NCBI GenBank assembly: GCA_947498325.1 | Contig: CANMKE010000005.1 | Coordinates: forward strand, 186,001-250,000 | Reading direction: 5' to 3' | Source of the DNA: an uncultured Persicobacter sp. | GTDB lineage: Bacteria > Bacteroidota > Bacteroidia > Cytophagales > Cyclobacteriaceae | DNA: 64,000 bases | In this document: piece after piece, positions 29,260 to 38,859 of the stretch | How the letters are laid out: each line of letters begins with the position of its first letter | Numbering within the stretch: position 1 is the first letter of the stretch | The notes under the pieces: model-generated | Database searches by the model: none | Told to the model about the DNA's origin: nothing | What the model saw: the letters and a program-made list of their open reading frames with translations, nothing else | Made by a program: the position numbers and the translations under genes

Positions 29260-29886
29260 TTAATCTAAATGATAGATTTCCATGATGTCTTTCATCTTCT
29301 CATTCATGTTCATATCAAGGTCAATTAGTTTCCCTGATTGAATATCGAATACCCAACCATGAATATCCAGCTGACCGCTATTGAAGGCCCGCTGAACACA
29401 GGCGGTCTTCAGTACATTAATACATTGCTCTTGCACATTAAGCTCTACCAACCGCTTATATCTTGCCGTTTCGTCTGTAATAGCATTGAGTTCTTCTTTA
29501 TGAAGTCGGTAAACATCCCGAATATTTCGAAGGTATGGATTTAGAATGCCCAAATCAGCAGATTGCATCGCCGCCATTACACCGCCACAGAAATAGTGCC
29601 CCACAACAATAATTTGTTTGACTTTCAAATGCACTACAGCATATTCCAACACCGACTGTGAACCCAAATCAATATTAGAGACCATATTCGCTATGTTTCT
29701 ATAGACAAATATATCCCCTGGATGTGCTCCCGTAATTTCTTCTGCAGTAACACGGCTGTCGGAACAACCGATATACAAAATCTCGGGGCTTTGTCCTTTT
29801 GATAAATTCTCAAAGTAGTTGTCATCCACTTTTAATTTATCAGCTACCCACTTTTTGTTATTTTCAAAGATTAATTCCAGATTCAT
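29260..29886 (-). CDS. Beta-class carbonic anhydrase
   Basis: Zinc enzyme of 208 residues interconverting CO2 and bicarbonate. The zinc ligands and catalytic dyad are visible: CSDSR near residues 41-45 and GHYFCGGV near 97-104 (HxxC). Remaining conserved blocks (FVYRNIAN, QSVLEYAVVHL, WVFDIQSGKL) match plant-like beta enzymes. It is a single-gene unit with its own terminator. Bicarbonate supply could feed carboxylation elsewhere, but nothing here links it to a pathway. Confidence 0.95.
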   Translation of the reverse strand: MNLELIFENNKKWVADKLKVDDNYFENLSKGQSPEILYIGCSDSRVTAEEITGAHPGDIFVYRNIANMVSNIDLGSQSVLEYAVVHLKVKQIIVVGHYFCGGVMAAMQSADLGILNPYLRNIRDVYRLHKEELNAITDETARYKRLVELNVQEQCINVLKTACVQRAFNSGQLDIHGWVFDIQSGKLIDLDMNMNEKMKDIMEIYHLD

Positions 29887-30103
29887 ATCGGATCGTTAAG
29901 ATTATCATTTGGATAAATAATCCAAAACATATTTTGCATGTAAAAATAGCATATTTTGAAAATACTCGCCAAATTTTGAGAAGCATTCATCCCTATACTA
30001 CCTACATATAGATTATGCTTTAAATATCAGATGAAAAAATCGCAAACACACTGATATAACTCATTGAGTATTACATTTCAGCTATCCGAGTACCTTTACA
30101 GAT

Positions 30104-30607
30104 ATGAAAGAACAAAAAAACATCGCGTTGAAAACCATTGCACCCATATTACTGATTGGAGCAAAAGAGCCAACCACCCTGAGAAACTTGCAAGACCCTG
30201 CTAAAATTTGGCGGTTCTTTAAACCATTGATGAAGCATATCGAGGCGTATGAAAAAAATCGGTTCTACGCTACTTTTAGAGCCAGTGCCCCATTGGCTGG
30301 TCCTGGTTTCATGGACATCCCCATTGAACGCTGGGCAGCAGTTAAGGGGCAGCACGAAGAACAATCATTGCCCGATGGTTTAGCCTATTCACAAATTGAG
30401 GGAGGTTTATATGCCACCTACACCTACCAGGGGCGGGCAGCCGACTTCAATAATAGCCTGGAAAACTTTCGTGAGCAATATTTAGCTTCGTCAGGCTATG
30501 AATGGGATTGGAGCCGAGCACAATTTGAAACTTTCGATTCAAACTATGATCCATTGAATGAACAATCCACCGAGGAGATTTGGATTCCCATTATTAAAAA
30601 AAAGTGA
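30104..30607 (+). CDS. GyrI-like small-molecule-binding domain protein
   Basis: A 167-residue stand-alone domain of the GyrI/AraC-effector-binding superfamily. Characteristic features are the paired beta-alpha-beta repeat, the middle WAAVKG..LPDGLAYSQIEGGLYATYTYQG strand order, and the C-terminal EEIWIPIIKK strand. No DNA-binding domain is attached. Such proteins bind cationic drugs or other amphipaths, or inhibit gyrase. A terminator follows. Confidence 0.7.
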   Translation: MKEQKNIALKTIAPILLIGAKEPTTLRNLQDPAKIWRFFKPLMKHIEAYEKNRFYATFRASAPLAGPGFMDIPIERWAAVKGQHEEQSLPDGLAYSQIEGGLYATYTYQGRAADFNNSLENFREQYLASSGYEWDWSRAQFETFDSNYDPLNEQSTEEIWIPIIKKK

Positions 30608-30626
30608 CAAATTGCATTAAAACAAT

Positions 30627-30652
30627 AAGACCCGGATAAATCCGGGTCTTTC
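30627..30652 (+). terminator. Terminator
   Basis: Stem AGACCCGGA/TCCGGGTCT with a T-run, about 20 bases after the GyrI-like stop. Confidence 0.85.
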
Positions 30653-31201
30653 AAACTGTCAATTTTTTTTGACGTAACACTACAAGTTTAGAGTATTTCT
30701 GAAGTCAACGCTTAAATGTCTCCAGACGTCCTCAAATTATTGGCATCCCATCGATCATTTCAAGAATACCTCTTACATTTCCTTACAAATATCGTATAAA
30801 TATTTGACTTTTCAACACCCCAAAAGATTAAGCCCCTATCCAAAACTAAGGCGAATTATGCACTCATCAAACAGCAATAAGCTATAAATCAGACTCTTAA
30901 CTTCATTTATATAAACTTTTTAAGATGAAAAATATTAAAAAAAAGTTTGAAAATAAATAATTTCCAAAGTCATCTAAAGCATATTCTTAACCCGCCTACA
31001 CCGCATTTCTTAAGTAGCTAATATGGATTGCAACAAATAGGTATTGCTTGATTATGATTTCAAAATAACAAAATCAACTATCATTTTTAATTATAATTAT
31101 TGCACTTTTTATAAATACCCATCATGATATTCATAAATAGTATCAATTATTAATAAAGCATATTTTAATTATGCCATTTATCGACTACTTACTGACAATT
31201 A
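30653..31201. other. AT-rich non-coding stretch
   Basis: A 549-base gap of very low G+C (for example only 7 G/C in the 60 bases from 30901). No gene or structure was recognised. The 16-base word AGTATTTCTGAAGTCA at 30692-30707 recurs at the end of the neighbouring orphan gene (31211-31226). Confidence 0.5.
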
Positions 31202-31828
31202 TCACCTTAAAGTATTTCTGAAGTCAGCCAAAATAAAAGAGAACAATTTGATCTGTTCTGCATCGATATAAATTGCGTAGGGGCGCTGATAACATTGATG
31301 GTTGACAAGTGCTATTTTTTCCAACAAAATTGAAAAATGCGTGGGAAATGGGAGCTTCAATAATGAAAATATAATCTGGCAACGCTCGACAATATTCAAT
31401 TTTTCATAATTTTCGTACAGCGACTCCCGAAACTCTTCTTGGGTCATTAATTGAACATTTCTAATAACAAGTCGACTATCAAACTGCACTTGCCCACTTT
31501 GTATTTCCGCAAAAGGAATCTGATCTACCAAGCTTTGGAAAATGTGACTTACCAATTCAAGCAGGTGATTGAAACAGCGACTATATTCCTTGATCATTTT
31601 TTTGCAAGCGCGCTCAAAGAGCAAAATCTTTTTTTGCTCAAAAGCGGGATTTTTAAAACTGAAGCCTACTTCTATTCGGTTGCTCAATCCGATCCCCATC
31701 AGGTTTTTTTGCTGGTTCAACAGTTTTGAAATCCCCAACATTTTTGAAACAGACTCCTCAATTTCCGCCATCAGCCAGCAAATTTTTCGGCTATTAGTGA
31801 ATGATAACTTTGGGTCAAAAACGCTCAT
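31202..31828 (-). CDS. Orphan hypothetical protein in AT-rich region
   Basis: A 208-residue, basic, apparently all-helical soluble protein with several Cys residues; no family recognised. Segments such as SKLLNQQKNLMGIGLSN look like amphipathic helices. It has no signal peptide and stands alone, with AT-rich non-coding DNA of about 450-550 bases on each side. That setting suggests horizontally acquired DNA, but no mobility gene is near. It could be expressed from its own AT-rich promoter. Confidence 0.6.
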   Translation of the reverse strand: MSVFDPKLSFTNSRKICWLMAEIEESVSKMLGISKLLNQQKNLMGIGLSNRIEVGFSFKNPAFEQKKILLFERACKKMIKEYSRCFNHLLELVSHIFQSLVDQIPFAEIQSGQVQFDSRLVIRNVQLMTQEEFRESLYENYEKLNIVERCQIIFSLLKLPFPTHFSILLEKIALVNHQCYQRPYAIYIDAEQIKLFSFILADFRNTLR

Positions 31829-32277
31829 ATTAAAAAATGTATTATATCAATGCACAACTGAAACAATTAAATATAAGATAATATTTGAGGATTCAGTATT
31901 CTTAAGCGAAATAACAAAAAACAATTTGCAGTATTCTTGTTGAATATTGTCTTAAATAAATAATACTAATATAGGAATACTGCAATACCCATCGGTTGGT
32001 AATGAAAATTTAAACTATTTTTATACTATTCTAAACCTTCAATTAATTCACTATATATCAATTACTTACCTACACCACTTCAAAACAACGACCTCGAATA
32101 CTCCAAAACAACACAATTCCCTTTTTCCATTTATAATTAAATATTACCACTCGCCGATAAAAACAAGCAGTCTAAAAATAGTTTATTGAATATGCCTTTG
32201 TAAACACTTACAATTGTATCAAGCTTGAATATCCAATCAAGTGGAAATCTATTTACTTTAATCTTATCCAATAATTG
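31829..32277. other. AT-rich non-coding stretch
   Basis: A 449-base gap between divergent genes, very AT-rich, with no gene, terminator or clear promoter consensus recognised. Confidence 0.5.
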
Positions 32278-33594
32278 ATGAAAAGGGTACTAAGTTTAGT
32301 GTTTTGTTGTCTATGCTATTTCCAGATCATGGCACAGGACACTCAAATCAAATTTGAAGAATATGACTTGCCGAATGGTCTTCATGTTATTCTGCACCAG
32401 GATCAATCCACACCAAATGTGCAGGTATCGGTAGGATACCATGTTGGTAGTAAAAATGAAGTAGAACACCGTACAGGTTTCGCCCATTTCTTTGAGCACC
32501 TGCTTTTCGAAGGCTCAAAAAATATTAAACGAGGAGAATTTGACAAATACTGCTCGAATGCGGGGGGGTATAACAACGCCTACACTACGCAGGATATGAC
32601 TTTCTATTATGACAAATTCCCTGCTCACCAATGGAAATTAGGATTGTGGCTGGAGTCAGAGCGCATGTTGCATGCAAATATTCTACAAATTGGTGTTGAT
32701 ACACAACGTAAAGTGGTGAAGGAAGAAAAACGCATGCGTTACGCTCGTCCTTATGGTACATTCCTTGACCAATTGATGAAGCATACTTATAAGGTACACC
32801 CTTATGCCCACACACCAATTGGTTCTATGGAAGATTTGAACCAGGCAAAATTGGAAGAGTTCATGAACTTTTACAATCACTATTATGTGCCAAACAACGC
32901 GGTATTGGTGATTGCGGGTGATTTCAATATCAAATCAGTAAAAGCGGAGATCAATACTTATTTCAAAGATATCCCTAAAGGAGAGAAAGAAATTGTTCGT
33001 CCTACGGTTCAGGAGCCAGCGCAAACCACAGAAATCAGAGATGTTGTTTATGATAACATCACCCTTCCAGGGGTATTCATGGGCTACCGCACGCCAGGCG
33101 TAGCGAGCAAAGATTATCAGGCCGTTCAGTTGTTCATTTCAGTATTGGCCAACGGAGCATCCTCACGTATGTACAAGCAAATTGTCGATAAAGAGCAAAT
33201 TGCCATGGCGAGTGAATTATTCAACCTCGATCTTGAATACGAATCAAATTCGATTGTTTACTCTATCGCAAGTCAGGGTGTAAATCCTAACGATCTTGAA
33301 AAGAGCATCGACAAAGTGGTTGATAATGCAGTAGAGAATGGCATTACGCAAAAAGAACTGGACAAAGCAAAAAATATTGCGGAAGCAGAATATTTGAAAT
33401 CTTTGAGCAAAATGGACGATATCAGCCAGATGTTAGCGAAAAACTACATTTTTAAAGGGAACACTGGAGCAATCAATACGACCCTGAATGACATCCGTTC
33501 AGTAAGCCTTGATGATATTTCACGCGTAGCGAAAAAATATTTCGTCAAGGATAACCGTGTTGTATTGCAATACTTGCCTAAGACGCAAAAATAA
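32278..33594 (+). CDS. M16 family zinc peptidase, catalytic subunit
   Basis: Exported pitrilysin-type protease of 438 residues with signal peptide ending IMAQ. It carries the inverted zinc motif HFFEH near residues 70-74 and the downstream Glu in VVKEEKRMRY, about 75 residues on. One half-enzyme (two M16 domains) only. The following gene encodes a second M16 protein lacking the zinc motif, so the two probably form a heterodimer like the mitochondrial processing peptidase. The ATG at 32278 directly follows an in-frame TTG, which is not needed. Confidence 0.93.
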   Translation: MKRVLSLVFCCLCYFQIMAQDTQIKFEEYDLPNGLHVILHQDQSTPNVQVSVGYHVGSKNEVEHRTGFAHFFEHLLFEGSKNIKRGEFDKYCSNAGGYNNAYTTQDMTFYYDKFPAHQWKLGLWLESERMLHANILQIGVDTQRKVVKEEKRMRYARPYGTFLDQLMKHTYKVHPYAHTPIGSMEDLNQAKLEEFMNFYNHYYVPNNAVLVIAGDFNIKSVKAEINTYFKDIPKGEKEIVRPTVQEPAQTTEIRDVVYDNITLPGVFMGYRTPGVASKDYQAVQLFISVLANGASSRMYKQIVDKEQIAMASELFNLDLEYESNSIVYSIASQGVNPNDLEKSIDKVVDNAVENGITQKELDKAKNIAEAEYLKSLSKMDDISQMLAKNYIFKGNTGAINTTLNDIRSVSLDDISRVAKKYFVKDNRVVLQYLPKTQK

Positions 33595-33627
33595 TCCTCT
33601 ATTCTTAGCGAAAATAAACTTATAGAA

Positions 33628-35037
33628 ATGAAAAAACTGAATTTCATATATATCCTGTTGGCCTTCTTCTTTGTAAGCCAACAAGCTTTTGCTCAGGTGG
33701 ACAGAACCCACGCACCAAAAGCTGAAAAGCCTGCAAAAATCAAACTGAAAACGCCTAAAACTTTCACTTTGCCAAATGGCCTGAAAGTATTGGTAGTGAG
33801 TAATCACGAAATTCCAAGTGTTACTTTTTCTTTGCGCCTTTACAACAACCCTGTTTTGGAAGGTTCAAAAGCGGGGATGTCATCCATTACAAGTTCATTG
33901 ATGGGCAGTGGAACAGCCACGCGTACCAAAGATGAAATCAATGAAGAAATGGACTTCATGGGAACGGCCTTTTCTTCAGGTACCAGCGGAATGTATGTAG
34001 AAACCCTGAGCCGATACAAAAAGAAATCTTTTGAGATCATGGCTGATGTGGCCTTGCATTCAAAATTTAGCAAAGAGGAGTTTGAAAAAGCGATGAACCA
34101 GGAAAGCAATGGCTTGGCTATGGTTCCTAACAGCATGGATGCGATTTCAAAGAACTTGGTGAATGTTGCCAATTTCGGACACGAACACCCTTATGGAGAA
34201 ATTGAAACTCTGGAAACATTGAAAAACGTTACTTTGGCGGACTGCCAGTCGTTTTACGAAAATGCCTACACGCCAAACAATGCTTACCTTTCAATGATCG
34301 GTGACATTTCCTATAAAGAAGCGAAGGCGCTGGCGACAAAGTATTTCTCTACATGGAAGAAATCTGCCAACAAAACTGTGGCACCTACCGCACCAGAAGC
34401 ACCTTCAAAAACGACCATCTATTTCTCTGATTTGGAATCTGCTCAACAGTCGAGCATTACCATTACAAACCCTATCAAGTACAACCCAAAAAACAGTGAT
34501 TATATTGCTGCTAAATTGATGGCCAATATTTTAGGGGGTGGATCAAGTGCACGTCTGTACAAAAACCTGAGAGAAACACACGGCTATACTTATGGCGCCT
34601 ACTCTTATGTATCACCTAACAGATTCACAGGAGAATTTGTAGCTTCAGGAAAAGTGCGTAACGCAGTCACTGATTCGGCAATTGTTGAATTTATGCACGA
34701 GTTGAAAGCGATTCGTAAAGCACCAGTTACACAATTGGAACTTGACCAGGCGAAAGCAACCATGATCGGTTCTTATGCCCGTAGCCTTGAAGACCCAAAG
34801 AACATTGCAAGCTTTGCGATCAGTCAGGAATTGTACAAGTTGCCTAAAACTTTTTACGCTACTTACATTCAAAAAATTCAGGCCGTAACTTTGGAGGATA
34901 TCCAAAAAGCTGCTGAGAAATATATTCAGCCAGAAAACAGCAATATTATTGTTGTTGGAAAAGGCAGCGAGGTGAAAGAATCCTTGAAACAATTTGGCGA
35001 AGTTGTTGACTTCGGACCATTTGGAAAAAAGTTGTAA
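33628..35037 (+). CDS. M16 family peptidase-like, non-catalytic partner
   Basis: A 469-residue exported protein (signal peptide ending AFAQ) starting 33 bases after the catalytic subunit gene. Where the partner has HxxEH this one has SSITSSLMGSG, so it cannot bind zinc. It keeps the C-terminal domain block RETHGYTYGAYSYVS (RE and the YGAYSY element), used in substrate binding by the inactive subunit. This matches the alpha/beta arrangement of bacterial M16B heterodimers. Confidence 0.92.
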   Translation: MKKLNFIYILLAFFFVSQQAFAQVDRTHAPKAEKPAKIKLKTPKTFTLPNGLKVLVVSNHEIPSVTFSLRLYNNPVLEGSKAGMSSITSSLMGSGTATRTKDEINEEMDFMGTAFSSGTSGMYVETLSRYKKKSFEIMADVALHSKFSKEEFEKAMNQESNGLAMVPNSMDAISKNLVNVANFGHEHPYGEIETLETLKNVTLADCQSFYENAYTPNNAYLSMIGDISYKEAKALATKYFSTWKKSANKTVAPTAPEAPSKTTIYFSDLESAQQSSITITNPIKYNPKNSDYIAAKLMANILGGGSSARLYKNLRETHGYTYGAYSYVSPNRFTGEFVASGKVRNAVTDSAIVEFMHELKAIRKAPVTQLELDQAKATMIGSYARSLEDPKNIASFAISQELYKLPKTFYATYIQKIQAVTLEDIQKAAEKYIQPENSNIIVVGKGSEVKESLKQFGEVVDFGPFGKKL

Positions 35038-35061
35038 ATATATAACTTTTGATTAGTCAGT

Positions 35062-35092
35062 AAGCCGATCACGGAAGTGGTCGGCTTTTTTT
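35062..35092 (+). terminator. Terminator after M16 operon
   Basis: Stem AAGCCGA-C/G-TCGGCTT followed by seven T, about 25 bases after the second M16 stop. Confidence 0.85.
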
Positions 35093-35153
35093 GTGACCTC
35101 TATTTTTTTGGCGTTAATGGAAGAAATGCACGCACTCGTTCCTCAAAAGAAGC

Positions 35154-35534
35154 TTAGTTCAGTGGTAATAATCGATTCAGATCCTCGGAGTCGGCCACCA
35201 GGTGCACCTGCCCTTCAACAAGCACCAAAGGAGATTTCAGTAACGAAGGATAATAGGTAAACATTTCGGCGTACCAGGCATCTGTGGGAGCATCGAGCTG
35301 CTCAAACCGATGTAAGAAATTTGGATAGAAAGTCGAAGCCTTACTCACCACATTTTGAGCATCCTGCCCTATGGCAGTCACCAAATCAGTAAATACCTCT
35401 TTACAACATTTACATCTGCTGAGATCGATATGCCGAAAAACAACTTTGGCCGATTCCAGCTGTTGAATCATCTTTAAGTCCGCAGGATTTTCTCCATTGA
35501 AATACACGGCAGGGGTTTGGTGGCTCTTATTCAT
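35154..35534 (-). CDS. Thioredoxin-fold protein, ArsC/Spx-like
   Basis: A 126-residue protein. The AVYFNGENPADLKMIQQLE start, a second strand KVVFRHIDLSR and a late LLKSPLVLVEGQ block with its cis-Pro-like position follow the ArsC/Spx version of the thioredoxin fold. The usual N-terminal active-site Cys is absent (NGENPAD), while an unusual CKCC cluster sits at about residues 41-44. It may therefore be a redox- or metal-responsive relative, not an arsenate reductase. It stands alone upstream of a terminator. Confidence 0.55.
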   Translation of the reverse strand: MNKSHQTPAVYFNGENPADLKMIQQLESAKVVFRHIDLSRCKCCKEVFTDLVTAIGQDAQNVVSKASTFYPNFLHRFEQLDAPTDAWYAEMFTYYPSLLKSPLVLVEGQVHLVADSEDLNRLLPLN

Positions 35535-35555
35535 GGTTTTTTCAGTTTTAAGGCA

Positions 35556-35589
35556 TAAAAAAATTGCCCATCATTGATGATAGGCAATT
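35556..35589 (-). terminator. Terminator after MscS gene
   Basis: Stem ATTGCC(T/C)ATCA/TGAT(A/G)GGCAAT with a T-run on the minus strand, about 34 bases beyond the MscS stop and just upstream of the ArsC-like gene. Confidence 0.85.
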
Positions 35590-35622
35590 ACACAATAACA
35601 AGCTAATTATCAAATAGTTAAT

Positions 35623-37257
35623 CTATTTTTTTGTTTCAAAATAGCTTGCCATTCTCATTTCCATTTCCTGTCGGTCCATTGCCCCAGGGGTCATTGAAGG
35701 CTGACCAGGGAACTCCTCCATATGTAATGTTTGGGTAGGGAATGCGAAACGCACCCCGAGGTGTTCCGCTAATTTCATGATCTCAAGGTTCACCTCATGA
35801 CGGGCCCGAAGCTCATCGCCCCACTCGGGTACTGAAAAGAAAATATAAAATAGGATATCCAACGAGTGTGCGCCATAGCTGTTGAAATAGACATGAAAAT
35901 AATCCTTACGGGTTTCAGGGTGTTGCCTAACAATCTCCCTGAGGCCTTCCACAAATAATTCTACCGCCGAGGCTGGGGTGTCATAGGTAACCTGAATCAT
36001 CGTTTTATATCTTCGGTACGAACGTAAACCCATGTTATCGACGGTCATATCAGCAATTTTACCATTCGGAATACTCGTTACAGAATTGTGAAAAGTGCGA
36101 ATTCGAGTGGAACGAAATCCTACTTCCTCTACCGTTCCATCGAAGCCACTGCCCGTAACCCAATCCCCGATTTGAAATGGACGATCGACGAAAATCATCA
36201 GCGAGCCAAAAAGGTTTTTAATGGTATCCTGAGCGGCCAGTGCAAACGCAAGACCACCAATCGAAATACCTGCCAACAGCGTCGTAATGTCATAATCGAG
36301 ATTCTGTAAAACAAGCAACATCCCAATAATGACCACCACCACTTTAAGGAAGCGGCGCAAAAGTGGTACAAGCTGATCGTCCAGTGTACTTTCAGTAGTA
36401 CGCGCAACCTTGGCAAAATAATCGCAAATGATATCTACCAATCGGTAAATCAGCACCAATAAAAAGAACGGCTGCAGCAGTCGTAAAATCAGTAAAAATG
36501 CCGCCTGAAATTTTGCCGTAAACTGCAAAATGGGCAACATCAATATGGCCAGAGAAATGACCACAAAAAGTGAAAATGGCTTGGATAATGGCTTAATAAT
36601 TAGACCATGTGTTTTATTGAGCTTGAGGCGCAAAAGCACCCGTTCCAGTAAATTACTGGCAATGTGCGTCAGGACCTGATACACAATCACACAAATACCC
36701 AGAATGATTAACAAGCCCAGCACCTGCCAGTAGTAAATGCCCAAAAACTGATTATCGCCCAAACCTTGCAGCATGTTCAAAAGCTTGTCCATTCCGTAAG
36801 GATAAACTCGCTGGTGAATCACAGGGATGGCCAAAACCGACTCTTTTGAATAGTACCACTTCCCTTCAATTTTTTCGAGGTACAGCTTGGGAAAATTCTT
36901 GGAGATGCGATAAATATGTTCATTGGAAAGGCTGTCGATATAATCCGCTTGCCCTGGAATATCTTTCACAGAGTTATAAAAACCCACCCCATCATAAATC
37001 TGCTTCAGCTGCAAAGCTCGCCGTTCAAGCTTCTTCTCCGACATCCCCTGAACAGGAAACAGCGACCGCACAGATTTTGACTTATCAAAATGCTGTTCCT
37101 GCAAAAAATAATAGTGATTATTGATACAGCTCCGAGGTGAAATCAGGCTGGTGTCGGGAAGGGTTTCAATCGTTTGTTGTGCTTGTGCCGCCCCCCAGCA
37201 AAAAAATAATAATACAAAGACAATATGCCTCATCATCATAAAGGTAGTTTGTTTCAT
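35623..37257 (-). CDS. Mechanosensitive ion channel, MscS family
   Basis: Inner-membrane osmotic-release channel of about 544 residues. The ATG at 37257 is preferred; one further upstream (37299) lies in a terminator. It has a signal peptide (WGAAQAQ), a periplasmic domain of about 130 residues, four to five membrane helices, the pore-lining TM3 with GGLAFALAAQDTIKNLFG (its AFALAAQDT core is the family hallmark), the beta domain with DRPFQIGDWV, and an alpha-beta C-terminal domain. The extra periplasmic part makes it larger than E. coli MscS. Confidence 0.93.
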   Translation of the reverse strand: MKQTTFMMMRHIVFVLLFFCWGAAQAQQTIETLPDTSLISPRSCINNHYYFLQEQHFDKSKSVRSLFPVQGMSEKKLERRALQLKQIYDGVGFYNSVKDIPGQADYIDSLSNEHIYRISKNFPKLYLEKIEGKWYYSKESVLAIPVIHQRVYPYGMDKLLNMLQGLGDNQFLGIYYWQVLGLLIILGICVIVYQVLTHIASNLLERVLLRLKLNKTHGLIIKPLSKPFSLFVVISLAILMLPILQFTAKFQAAFLLILRLLQPFFLLVLIYRLVDIICDYFAKVARTTESTLDDQLVPLLRRFLKVVVVIIGMLLVLQNLDYDITTLLAGISIGGLAFALAAQDTIKNLFGSLMIFVDRPFQIGDWVTGSGFDGTVEEVGFRSTRIRTFHNSVTSIPNGKIADMTVDNMGLRSYRRYKTMIQVTYDTPASAVELFVEGLREIVRQHPETRKDYFHVYFNSYGAHSLDILFYIFFSVPEWGDELRARHEVNLEIMKLAEHLGVRFAFPTQTLHMEEFPGQPSMTPGAMDRQEMEMRMASYFETKK

Positions 37258-37286
37258 GCAGCAAAGATGTGAAAATCCGCTCATAC

Positions 37287-37321
37287 AAAAAAAGTTCACC
37301 CTTAAAGGATGAACTTTTTTT
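37287..37321. terminator. Bidirectional-looking terminator after marR
   Basis: Stem AAGTTCA-CCTT/AAGG-TGAACTT with A-run and T-run; it follows the MarR stop and precedes the MscS start. Confidence 0.85.
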
Positions 37322-37344
37322 CCCTGATGTTTACCAAGGGGAAA

Positions 37345-37818
37345 TTATGAATTATTCGATTTGATATTCCTGACTACCTGTAATAATACCTCCATACAAG
37401 TTTCAAGATTCTCTTCCGAAATGCTTCTAAAACAATACTGAGAAGTGGCTTCGAAAACATCTGCCAACGGCTCCTTCAATTCTCTTCCCTGCTGTGTCAG
37501 GTAGATGAGCTTCGAACGCTTATCTTTCTGGTTGGGCACACGCACCACCAAATTTTGCTTTTCAAGGTTATCAATCAAGCTGGTGATACTCGCCCGATTT
37601 TTCATCAAACGATCTGCCAGTTTCTGCTGAGATTGCCCGTCCTCGGCCCATAACAATCGCAAAAGACTCCATTGTTCTCTGGTGATGTTGAAGCCCGCTC
37701 TGCTAAACTGACTATCCAAAAGATAATTGGACAACCTCGCCACCTGCCCTAAATGAGACCCTAACTCATTTCTCAAATCAACCACAGCGTGGTCCATAAT
37801 TTCTGTATCTGTCATCAT
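37345..37818 (-). CDS. MarR family transcriptional regulator
   Basis: A 157-residue winged-helix repressor. The recognition region is QQKLADRLMKNRASITSLIDNLEKQNLV (core: RASITSLIDNLE) and the wing VRVPNQKDKRSKLIYLT, which has the DKR hallmark. It has no adjacent transporter; a palindrome about 85 bases upstream could be its own site. The regulated gene and ligand are unknown. Confidence 0.92.
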   Translation of the reverse strand: MMTDTEIMDHAVVDLRNELGSHLGQVARLSNYLLDSQFSRAGFNITREQWSLLRLLWAEDGQSQQKLADRLMKNRASITSLIDNLEKQNLVVRVPNQKDKRSKLIYLTQQGRELKEPLADVFEATSQYCFRSISEENLETCMEVLLQVVRNIKSNNS

Positions 37819-38859
37819 ACCTTTTATTTCGTTAAAAAAATCCTGCGAAGAGGCTTTTGCACAACCAAAAGTTTTTTAGTAAAAATGAATGCGGCTGCAA
37901 CTAAAAGTTAGTACTTCCAATTTTTGACACACTCGACTGAAAATATTTTTGCTGTATTTCTAACGGCAATATAATAGTTTATTTTTGTATACGTTTAATC
38001 AATTCCTCATAAACACTATTAAAAATATAGTCTTTAATATAAAAAAACATAAATCGATTAATACCGACCTGTGCTTTAGCGAAATTGACGAAAAAAAGCT
38101 GCAAATAAATTATTGTACCCTTTCAGCCCACTGTTCAAAAATAAGCAATTTTTGTTATATACAAGTATTAATATACAGCTTTAAACCATATTTTTTAAAT
38201 TAAATCATGATTCTTCTCGCATGATAATCGTCAAAATCCACACGGAAAAGCACTGTTATTAATCTAATTTTAATATAAAGATAAGTAAGAAAGAATATTA
38301 AGTGAAAAATGTCGTAAGAAGCATCTGAAGTAAAAAGCGACAAAATAGTCCTTTTTTAGCCTAAAAAGAGTGTTTACAACGGGTGAGATCTCTACTATGC
38401 CGGGTGGTAAATGAAGGAGGTGTAAGCGCGACTCATCCGATCGTTTTAGGATATCAATTCCGGAATTTGATAGAAGCTTTAACAAATTATTGACATAAAT
38501 CAGCACAAGCTGGTGCACTAAAGGACGTATCGGTTGGATATTCAACAAAAAAATAATAGTACACTGATCAACAACTATTTATCACCTTCATCATTATATA
38601 TCATATTTGATTATCCTCAACAGACTCGGCTGTACCGCACAAACCATTCCTGATCTTGCTATGCATATTCTCCTCACGCAAGCTCTTGCTTTACTAAAAG
38701 TAACCGCTACCCATTCATAAACACCCTGACATAACATAAGTGTAATGCATTGTTCATGTAATCATTTTGATAAAAATGGCATTTTCAAAGCTGTGTGAAT
38801 CAAATGAACAAGATTATTTTGTATATTTATGGGAAAACAACAATAGACAAACTTTAGAT
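37819..38859. other. Long non-coding gap with possible gene relic
   Basis: Over 1 kb between marR and the DUF4920 gene. The marR-proximal part holds a candidate operator; most of the rest is AT-rich. From about 38330 to 38570 composition is higher and both strands carry open frames (minus, 38270-38548; plus, about 38381-38490), neither recognisable. Confidence 0.5.
37900..37912. promoter_or_regulatory. Palindrome, candidate MarR operator
   Basis: ACTAA-AAG-TTAGT is a perfect 5+5 palindrome about 85 bases upstream of marR, with a looser AAAGTTTTTTAGT copy 20-30 bases closer to the gene. Location and symmetry suggest autoregulation. Confidence 0.35.

Noticed and set aside
30692-31226. A 16-base word shared by the non-coding region and the 3' end of the orphan gene, possibly a duplicated gene fragment
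   Set aside because: Similarity stops at both ends of the 16 bases, and one such match is not unexpected in AT-rich DNA of this length.
32562-32570. Seven-G tract within the M16 peptidase gene as phase-variation site
   Set aside because: It encodes conserved Gly-Gly in a normal frame in a housekeeping-type gene; no alternative frame makes sense.
38270-38548. A 92-codon frame on the minus strand as a gene
   Set aside because: No recognisable family, AT-rich ends, and an equally open frame on the other strand; kept only as a possible relic.
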